From Thermogutta sp. (lineage in GTDB: Bacteria > Planctomycetota > Planctomycetia > Pirellulales > Thermoguttaceae): 12,295 nt of DNA. This document shows positions 7,053-12,295 of the stretch, piece after piece (position 1 is the first letter of the stretch; each line of letters opens with the position of its first letter). Below the pieces are notes generated by a model that was not told the DNA's origin, searched no databases, and was given only the letters and a program-made list of their open reading frames with translations. A program made the position numbers and the translations under genes. Location of the stretch: assembly GCA_012798155.1 (NCBI GenBank), contig JAAZNR010000363.1, positions 1 to 12,295 on the forward strand, read 5' to 3'.

Positions 7053-8833
7053 GGCGACGCCCCTTCCTCCACTCGATGCACGGGCGGGAGGGCAATCCGG
7101 TATCGCTCTTCCCCTTCTTGGCCGTGCTCATCTGCACGATGGGCACGCTCATTCTGCTATTGGTGGTTTTGGTCCGCCAAGTAAGACTTCAGGTCGAGCA
7201 TCGTCAAGTCGCGCAAGAGGCGACGGCCGAACTCCCTTCCCCTGCCCAATTGGCGCAACTCCGCGAGGATCTGATCTGGCAGCAGGAACAAATCCGAGCG
7301 GCACGGCAGGCCACCCAAGAGCAATTGAACGTCGCCCGCGCCTTGCTCGGACACAGCGAAGAATCGATTCGCCGATTGCGTGCGGAGCTGGCGGCGCTGC
7401 AGAACAAACTGCAATCTCTGGGACATTCCGACCCTGATGCGGACGCGGAATCGTTGCGGGAGCAAGTCCGCGAAACGGAGCGAGAGATCGCCGAGATGGA
7501 ACGGCAACTTGCGGAGCGCGGCAAGCCGACGCCCCAAACGGTGTCTTATGCAGTCGTCCCCTATTTGGGAAAGCACGGCACCGCTCGCCGCCCGATTTAT
7601 CTCGAGTGCCGCGGCGACGCTATCGTCTTGCAGCCGGAGGGGGTGGAGTTCGTGTTGTCCGATTTTCTCGGTCCGCTGGGGCCGGGGAATCCGCTCGACG
7701 CCGCACTCCGCGCGGCCCGGGAATTCCTCGTGCGATCGGGACAAGTCGATCCCACGCGGGACGGCGATACCTACCCGCTGCTGCTGGTCCGCCCGGACGG
7801 AATCGAAGCCTTCTACGCCGCCCGCGCGGCACTGACCTCATGGGGTACCGAGTTCGGCTACGAATTGATCGAAGCGGATTGGACGATCGCGTATCCTCCG
7901 CCCCAGCCGCAATTGGCCGCCGCGGTTCGTGAGGCCGTCGAGACCGCCCGAGAAAGGCAAGAGTTTCTGGTGCGGGCCGCTCCCGGCCGGTACGGAAAGG
8001 GCGCGCCGAAGTATCGCCTCTCCCCCTACATCGGCGGCGCGATGCGAGAGACCGACGGCGGTGATGATGCGACGGAAGACGGCCGCTCGAACGCCGGATC
8101 AGCCGGCTTCTCCGCAGCGGCGGACGCGCATGACGGCAGGTCCGCCGGCGCCGACCCTCTGCCGTCGGACACCGATTCCAGGCCGACCGGGCCGATCGCG
8201 GCAACGCCCCATCCGGCCGTCGGAAACGACTTCGGCGGCATCCCCGACGATACCACCGGACAATCCGCCCGTGGCGGCAGGGGGGCGGAGGACGCCGCCG
8301 GCGGCCAAGAGGTCGCCGCCGGGACTCCAGAGGGCCTCCATTCTCAGCGTGAAAAACCGGCCTTCGGCGCAAGCGGCGGAACTTACAACAGCAGCCTACA
8401 GCCCGGAACTTCCCAAACATCGGCCGAACGGCCGGCCGGCGGCTCCGGCGGTCTCGGCGGCGACCCCGACGTTAAACCCTTGGCGGGCAGTCGCGGTGCC
8501 GGTTGGGCCGTTCCCGACCACGAGCGCTGGGCGATCCCCGTCACCCGGCCCATCCGGGTCGAGTGCTACGCCGATCGCATCGTCTTAGTACCGGAAAAGG
8601 GGCTGGGTCACACCAGGGTCTTCACCTTCGAAGAGGGGCCGGCATCGGCCGTCGATCGTCTGGCTGAGAGCGTGAACGAGTACGTGAAATCTTGGGGAAT
8701 CGCCGGAAACGGGATGTACTGGCGGCCCGTATTGACTGTTCGAACGGCCCCCGACGCCGCACCGGTCTTTCGCAGCTTGCGAATCCTCTTGCAAGACAGC
8801 GGCTTGGAGATCGAGCCGGCCGGGGATCGTTAG
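7049..8833 (+). CDS. TolR/ExbD-like partner lacking the proton-carrying Asp, with two ExbD-like domains
   Basis: This 594-residue protein has one N-terminal membrane helix (about 18-42, SLFPFLAVLICTMGTLILLL), a coiled coil (about 60-158) and two related globular domains at about 180-280 and 498-590. The domains share RPIxxECxxDxIVLxPE (181-197 and 500-516) and a later PxLxVR...L...G.E stretch. Between them is a roughly 160-residue Gly/Ala/Asp/Pro-rich linker with no predicted fold. By topology everything after the helix is outside the inner membrane. It overlaps the channel gene by four bases and precedes a second, Asp-bearing partner. The helix has no acidic residue: where that partner has FLD, this one has FLA. 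I infer a structural or regulatory subunit of the channel complex. The family is not one I can name; ATG 7076 is an alternative start. Confidence 0.85.
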   Translation: MRRRPFLHSMHGREGNPVSLFPFLAVLICTMGTLILLLVVLVRQVRLQVEHRQVAQEATAELPSPAQLAQLREDLIWQQEQIRAARQATQEQLNVARALLGHSEESIRRLRAELAALQNKLQSLGHSDPDADAESLREQVRETEREIAEMERQLAERGKPTPQTVSYAVVPYLGKHGTARRPIYLECRGDAIVLQPEGVEFVLSDFLGPLGPGNPLDAALRAAREFLVRSGQVDPTRDGDTYPLLLVRPDGIEAFYAARAALTSWGTEFGYELIEADWTIAYPPPQPQLAAAVREAVETARERQEFLVRAAPGRYGKGAPKYRLSPYIGGAMRETDGGDDATEDGRSNAGSAGFSAAADAHDGRSAGADPLPSDTDSRPTGPIAATPHPAVGNDFGGIPDDTTGQSARGGRGAEDAAGGQEVAAGTPEGLHSQREKPAFGASGGTYNSSLQPGTSQTSAERPAGGSGGLGGDPDVKPLAGSRGAGWAVPDHERWAIPVTRPIRVECYADRIVLVPEKGLGHTRVFTFEEGPASAVDRLAESVNEYVKSWGIAGNGMYWRPVLTVRTAPDAAPVFRSLRILLQDSGLEIEPAGDR

Positions 8834-8896
8834 TATTCGACGTCGGGCAGCGCATACTGCCGCCCGCATGATGGCGACGCGCCAATCGCAACAGCC

Positions 8897-8904
8897 GAGG
8901 AAGG
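8897..8904 (+). promoter_or_regulatory. Ribosome-binding site deciding the start of the third operon gene
   Basis: GAGGAAGG lies 5 bases before the ATG at 8910, a normal Shine-Dalgarno distance. The upstream ATG pair at 8868 and 8871 has only cgcccgc-type sequence in front of it. This favours 8910 as the true start. Confidence 0.6.
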
Positions 8905-8909
8905 CACGG

Positions 8910-9935
8910 ATGCAGGCTCCGGAACAAGAGCAGGAACTGACCGCCGGTTACGACTCCTTTTTGGACATCGTGACGAACATCGTCGGCATTCTGATCATCT
9001 TGGTGATGGTCGTGGGAGTTCGTGCCTCCAAGCTCCCTCCGGCCTCGCCTCCAACCGAAAACCTCCCGGAACGATACGCTCGCGACATCGAGGAGCTTCG
9101 TCGCCAAAAAGACGCCGTGGAATCGCTGCGAACGGACGTACTGCGGATCCATGAGGCGATCCGGCAGGTGGAACTCGACCGCGCGGCGCGGGAGTTCGAA
9201 CGCCGCAATCTGGCCGGCTTGGTCGCTCAGCTCGGCAAGGCGATTCAGGAACGGGCGGCCCAAGCCTCCGAGCGGGAACGGGAATTGATGAACCTGCAAA
9301 CCCAACTAGCCCGGTCGCGAAGCCGAGCCGACCAATTGCGCCGTGAACTGGAAGCAAGTGCGAGCATCAACACCGACAGCGTCGTGACGCTGGTCAATTA
9401 CCCGACTCCACTCAGCGTCCCCGCCGATGGGGAGGAGCTGCACTTTCAAATCCGTAACGGCCGCGTGGCGCACATCCCTTTGGACCGCCTGCTCAAGGAA
9501 CTCGTCGCCGACGCCAAACAAAAAATCTACCGCCTGCTGGAGGTCCCGGAGGTCTCCGGCACGGTCGGACCGCTGGGCGGTTACCGGCTGCAATACGTCC
9601 TGGCGCGGCGCAACGTCCGCATCGAGGACCCCGGAGGCGACGGCGTCCAAGGAGCCATGGTGCAACTGAGGCGCTGGGTCTTGCAGCCCGTCGCGGACGT
9701 CGGCGACCCGGCCGAAAAGGCACTCGACGATACTTCGGAGTTCCGCCGACGCCTCGCCGGCTATCAGCCCGAGAAGACGATCGTCACGATCTGGTGCTAC
9801 CCGGACGGCTTCGCCGACTTTCGCAGGCTCCGAGATTACCTCCATCAGGAGGGCTTCAGCGTGGCCGGCCGCCCTCTCCCCGATGGTTATCCCATCACGG
9901 GTTCGCCCAACGGTTCCAAGTCGGCGGCGCAATGA
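8910..9935 (+). CDS. TolR/ExbD/MotB-like partner with conserved membrane Asp
   Basis: From the ATG at 8910 the product has 341 residues; starting at 8868 would add 14. A short cytoplasmic N-terminus leads into one membrane helix (about 17-37, FLDIVTNIVGILIILVMVVG). Asp19 is at its mouth, matching the proton-binding Asp of TolR/ExbD/MotB. A long Arg/Glu-rich coiled coil (about 52-151) follows, then a globular domain (about 158-326). In this domain HFQIRNGRVAHIP and IVTIWCYPDGFADFRRLRDY resemble the strand-strand and strand-helix pieces of the repeated domain in the previous gene. It follows that gene by 76 bases (34 from the alternative start) in the same direction, so it is almost certainly the third gene of the operon. 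It is the best candidate for the ion-translocating partner of the channel subunit. Confidence 0.87.
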   Translation: MQAPEQEQELTAGYDSFLDIVTNIVGILIILVMVVGVRASKLPPASPPTENLPERYARDIEELRRQKDAVESLRTDVLRIHEAIRQVELDRAAREFERRNLAGLVAQLGKAIQERAAQASERERELMNLQTQLARSRSRADQLRRELEASASINTDSVVTLVNYPTPLSVPADGEELHFQIRNGRVAHIPLDRLLKELVADAKQKIYRLLEVPEVSGTVGPLGGYRLQYVLARRNVRIEDPGGDGVQGAMVQLRRWVLQPVADVGDPAEKALDDTSEFRRRLAGYQPEKTIVTIWCYPDGFADFRRLRDYLHQEGFSVAGRPLPDGYPITGSPNGSKSAAQ

Positions 9936-10190
9936 CGGCGTAACCGACGCGAAGGGATTTCTCGCGGCAAATCCGCTTTCTTGAAAAATCCGCGTGCGCC
10001 GTGGCCGCCGAAGGCATTCTTGTATACAGAAGCGGCTATCCGGAGCGGCGGCCCGCTGGACATGACGTCGCGCGGTCTTCCGCCGGGTATCTGCGATACT
10101 GCCACACCTGTGCGTGGAGGGTTGATCGTAGGAGCCTACGCCGCCACCCAGCCGGTCGGGGGGTTGCTGGGCTTCTCTCCGGATTTTGCT

Positions 10191-10364
10191 TCTGACTGGA
10201 CTTTTGCAAATTGTGGTGACAAGTTCTCGTCCGCCTTGGAAGAGGGTTATGGTGAGGGCAATTAGCCGCGAAAACGGCTTGCCGTGATTGCCCAACTTCA
10301 CCAAGCCCTCGCCCGCTGCCCCTCTCAGAGGGAGAGGGGAGCAGTTTGCAAAAGTCCAGTTCTG
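10191..10364. mobile_element. MITE-like element with 16-bp terminal inverted repeats
   Basis: actggacttttgcaaa (10195-10210) is perfectly inverted as tttgcaaaagtccagt (10345-10360), giving a 166-bp element. The bases immediately outside are tctg on both sides (10191-10194 and 10361-10364), a candidate 4-bp target duplication. Inside are further palindromes: ggtga-gggcaat with attgccc-tcacc (around 10250-10310), and cccctctc/gagagggg just before the right end. It encodes nothing, so any movement would need a transposase supplied from elsewhere. The gcttct/agaagc flanks may extend the inverted repeat instead of marking a duplication. Confidence 0.55.
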
Positions 10365-10445
10365 AGAAGCATTTTCAAATCCGCTAACCGCCAATGGGAC
10401 TCCGGCGGTCGAGTTAACGGCGAGTCCCGATGAAGACCTTTTCGG

Positions 10446-10451
10446 GGAGGG
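10446..10451 (+). promoter_or_regulatory. Strong ribosome-binding site of the phosphatase gene
   Basis: GGAGGG ends 4 bases before the ATG at 10456 and is the best Shine-Dalgarno match in the window. It fixes this start. It also lies inside a 9-codon upstream frame (10430-10459) whose stop overlaps the ATG. Confidence 0.8.
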
Positions 10452-10455
10452 TACG

Positions 10456-11793
10456 ATGAGATTCCTAACTTGTTGCCTCGCGACGCTGACGCTGTTTTTG
10501 GCCCTGCCTTGCGCGGCTGCGGAGCAAGGTCGCCAAGGTCCGCCTCGTAACGTCATCCTGTTCGGATGGGACGGCGCACAGCGTGCCCACGTGCAGGAGT
10601 GCTTGCAGCGGGGCGAGTTGCCGACCCTGAAGCAGCTCAGCGAAGAGGGTGCGTTGGTAAACATCGATGTCATCACGGGGGCTACCGACACGAAAGCCGG
10701 CTGGACGCAGATTCTCACCGGCTATCACCCCCAGGTTACCGGCGTTTACAACAACGGCCAATTTCGCGACGTCCCTCAAGGACTGAGCGTCTTCGAACGG
10801 CTCAAAGCACAATTCGGTCCCGACTTCGTTTGCGCCGCCGTGATCGGCAAAAGGGAGCACTGCGGCGAAATCCGCGAGCCTTTTAAGCGCAAACTGACGG
10901 ATGAGGAGGCCGCCCGGATTGAAGAGGAGATGCAACAGCAACAGGAGCGTCGGCGGCAGCAGCGCCGGACGGCGCAAAGCGGTCAAGCGAAACCGGCGGC
11001 CGCTCCGGCACCCGCTCAGCCGGGGACTCAACCTCGTGCCGGCGCCGGGCGCCGCGGCGCGGCGGGAAAACCCGCTCAGCCCGGCGCCGGTCGCCAGGTC
11101 ATCGGCCGAATCGTCGAGGAAAACGGCGAGAAGTATTTGGTGTTCGAAGGCTCGCCGTACTACACCATGCACCAGGCCTGCGACGTTTGGGAGTACGGCT
11201 TGATGGAGGACGAGAAGGTCGGCACACGGGCCCTGGAACTGCTGGAGAAGTACAAGGATAAGCCTTTCTTCTTCTTCGTCCATTTCGCGTCGGTGGATCA
11301 CGACGGCCACCGCTACGGCGAGAACTCGAAGGAATACAATGACGCCTTGATTTCCAACGATGAGTGGACGGGCAAAATCATCGCGAAGCTCAAGGAGTTG
11401 GGCCTGTACGACCAAACGCTGGTCTATGTGACGGCCGATCACGGCTTCGACGAAGGCAAGACCTCGCACGCCTACGCGCCCTATATCTTTTTGGGCACGA
11501 ACGATCCCCTGGTCCGGCGCGACGGCATGCGGCAGGATATCGCCCCGACGATCCTGGCCCGCTTCGGCGTCGATCTCAGCGGACTACAGCCGCCGTTGGA
11601 CGGCGAACCGTTGACGCAGCCGGCGACCAAGCCGGTGCAAAAGGCGCCCGAGACCAAGCCCGTCGCGAAGGGGCCGAAAACCCCGAAAAAGCCCGGCCCG
11701 GCCGCATCGGGCGGTAAAGCCGCCCAACCCAAACAGGGCGCCAAGAATCCACGCAAAGCAGGCGAAGCCGCCGCTCAGCCCGCCGTCAAGTGA
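10456..11793 (+). CDS. Secreted alkaline-phosphatase-superfamily hydrolase (phosphodiesterase/phosphatase-like)
   Basis: The 445-residue product starts with a Sec signal peptide (1-22, cleavage near AAA-EQ), so it is exported. The metal ligands of the superfamily are in order: Asp39 (FGWDG), probable nucleophile Thr84 (GWTQILTGYHP), Asp281 and His285 (VDHDGHRYG), Asp328-His329 (TADHGFDEG) and His338 (SHAY). This matches two-metal phosphodiesterases/nucleotide pyrophosphatases and phosphatases better than sulfatases, because the Cys/Ser of sulfatases is replaced by Thr. Two additions are odd: a Gln/Arg then Ala/Pro/Gly-rich insert (about 150-215) inside the catalytic domain, and a basic Lys/Pro/Ala tail (about 386-445) that looks disordered. 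The substrate is not predictable. It is probably a single-gene unit, with a stem-loop 44 bases after the stop. Confidence 0.88.
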   Translation: MRFLTCCLATLTLFLALPCAAAEQGRQGPPRNVILFGWDGAQRAHVQECLQRGELPTLKQLSEEGALVNIDVITGATDTKAGWTQILTGYHPQVTGVYNNGQFRDVPQGLSVFERLKAQFGPDFVCAAVIGKREHCGEIREPFKRKLTDEEAARIEEEMQQQQERRRQQRRTAQSGQAKPAAAPAPAQPGTQPRAGAGRRGAAGKPAQPGAGRQVIGRIVEENGEKYLVFEGSPYYTMHQACDVWEYGLMEDEKVGTRALELLEKYKDKPFFFFVHFASVDHDGHRYGENSKEYNDALISNDEWTGKIIAKLKELGLYDQTLVYVTADHGFDEGKTSHAYAPYIFLGTNDPLVRRDGMRQDIAPTILARFGVDLSGLQPPLDGEPLTQPATKPVQKAPETKPVAKGPKTPKKPGPAASGGKAAQPKQGAKNPRKAGEAAAQPAVK

Positions 11794-11836
11794 CGCTCCC
11801 ATCGCTTCGCGGAGCTTGGGAATCGCAACCCTGACG

Positions 11837-11876
11837 GGGCGGCCGCCGCAGCCCGAATCGGGACGTGCGGCCGCCC
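11837..11876 (+). terminator. Stem-loop downstream of the phosphatase gene
   Basis: gggcggccgc (11837-11846) and gcggccgccc (11867-11876) form a perfect 10-bp GC-only stem around a 20-base loop that itself contains ccc/ggg pairing. It starts 44 bases after the phosphatase stop and faces the convergent gene at the right edge, so it could serve both strands. The following bases (tatcttccc) are only weakly T-rich, so termination is inferred, not shown. Confidence 0.5.
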
Positions 11877-11889
11877 TATCTTCCCGCGG

Positions 11890-11967
11890 ATTACCGGGCA
11901 GGACTTGGCGAATTGCCCGGCAGGACCTGGGGAATTACCCGGCGGATTATCGGCCAGGACTTGGATC
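11890..11967. repeat. 22-bp degenerate tandem repeat array
   Basis: Three 22-bp units start at 11890, 11912 and 11946; a 12-bp partial unit starts at 11934. Each has an att-(a/g/t)-c-c-g-g-c core followed by caggac(t/c)tgg. Units 1 and 2 differ at four or five positions. The last unit lies inside the 3' end of the convergent minus-strand gene and includes its TAA stop. Three contiguous units with no spacers are not a CRISPR array. Confidence 0.75.
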
Positions 11968-12295
11968 GGCCACGACGCAGTCGATCCAGGGAAGCCTGCG
12001 CCGAAGCCTTTCCAGCCCCTTCGCCAAGGACTGCGGCGCCGAAATGATGAGGCGTTTGGCCCCTATCCCGCCCGGCTTGGGCTGAAGACTGAAATACCAG
12101 TCGAGATAGCTGAGAGGACGGCGGTAACAGGCCTCCAGGAGCGATTCCACATCACGTTCGCGCGGTAGTTCCCCTCCCTCGCCGAGTTCGATCACGATCC
12201 ACAAGGTACAGTGGGGATTGTGCTCTAGCACGAATTCGACCCAGCGACGCATGGCGGCGCCGTGCCGGGGGAAATCTCGCGACAGAAATCGCAGA
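11947..12295 (-). CDS. Hypothetical protein, 3' end only (5' end beyond the window)
   Basis: An open minus-strand frame enters from the right edge and ends at TAA (11947-11949). The visible 115 residues run without a stop to the window boundary, so the start lies outside. The Met at 12252 has no ribosome-binding site and is probably internal. Codon third positions are mostly G or C, as in the neighbouring genes, which supports real coding. Readable stretches include FLSRDFPRHGAAMRRWVEF, LWIVIELGEGGELPRERD, YLDWYFSLQPKPGG and IDCVVADPSPGR. I do not recognise the family. The alternating aliphatic strands (LWIVIEL, RLIISAP, DCVVAD) suggest an alpha/beta fold. The gene converges with the phosphatase gene, and its last codons overlap the tandem repeat. 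Confidence 0.65.
   Translation of the reverse strand, partial: LRFLSRDFPRHGAAMRRWVEFVLEHNPHCTLWIVIELGEGGELPRERDVESLLEACYRRPLSYLDWYFSLQPKPGGIGAKRLIISAPQSLAKGLERLRRRLPWIDCVVADPSPGR

Larger units (their letters stand above)
9936..10455. other. Intergenic region between channel operon and phosphatase gene
   Basis: No gene is supported in these 520 bases. The right half is taken up by the MITE-like element at 10191-10364. The left part holds an imperfect palindrome ttcttgtatacagaa (near 10018-10032) and a 6+6 palindrome cgtaggagcctacg (10127-10140), either of which could be an operator. A 7-bp stem (gggactc at 10396-10402 with gagtccc at 10422-10428) lies just before the phosphatase ribosome-binding site. 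No T-tailed terminator for the operon is visible. Confidence 0.55.

Noticed and set aside
5733..9935. Zorya defence system
   Set aside because: The channel tail is ZorA-like, but there is no OmpA-type ZorB, no ZorC/ZorD helicase-nuclease and no ZorE; the partners are ExbD-like instead.
5733..9935. Flagellar MotAB or Tol-Pal operon
   Set aside because: No peptidoglycan-binding MotB domain, no TolA/TolB/Pal, and two partners with a duplicated domain do not fit either system.
9306..10718. Long minus-strand open frame of 470 codons
   Set aside because: It runs antisense through the end of the third channel-operon gene, the MITE-like element and the start of the phosphatase gene; no recognisable domain.
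11890..11967. Possible CRISPR array
   Set aside because: The 22-bp units are contiguous with no spacers, are degenerate, and one overlaps a coding 3' end; no cas genes nearby.

Overview
The window looks like a piece of a planctomycete-like chromosome (Planctomycetota). This is inferred from the high GC content, long intergenic gaps, a membrane-anchored Ser/Thr protein kinase, a secreted alkaline-phosphatase-superfamily enzyme and large poorly characterised envelope proteins. No rRNA or other taxonomic marker is present, so the assignment is moderate.

Layout, left to right. Positions 1-453 are non-coding and hold two copies of a roughly 100-bp repeat with a hairpin between them. Three minus-strand genes follow, each apparently its own unit: leuC (454-1887, leucine biosynthesis, with no leuD in the window), a protein kinase with six predicted membrane helices ahead of the kinase domain (2193-3911), and bioB (4125-5153, biotin synthase). 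A 579-bp divergent intergenic region separates bioB from a plus-strand operon at 5733-9935.

That operon is the most interesting part. It encodes a four-helix MotA/TolQ/ExbB-type channel subunit with a coiled-coil tail, followed by two single-helix proteins built like TolR/ExbD/MotB partners. Only the second partner has an aspartate at the start of its membrane helix, the position that carries protons in TolR/ExbD/MotB; the first has alanine there. Both partners appear to carry the same ExbD-like C-terminal domain, once in the second and twice in the first. The three genes plausibly encode an ion-driven envelope machine with an asymmetric rotor/plug pair. No cargo or effector gene is visible.

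The operon is followed by a 520-bp gap holding a MITE-like element (16-bp perfect terminal inverted repeats, candidate 4-bp target duplication). A secreted phosphatase/phosphodiesterase-like enzyme (10456-11793) comes next, then a strong stem-loop. The right edge holds a 22-bp tandem repeat array that runs into the 3' end of a minus-strand gene cut off by the window boundary.
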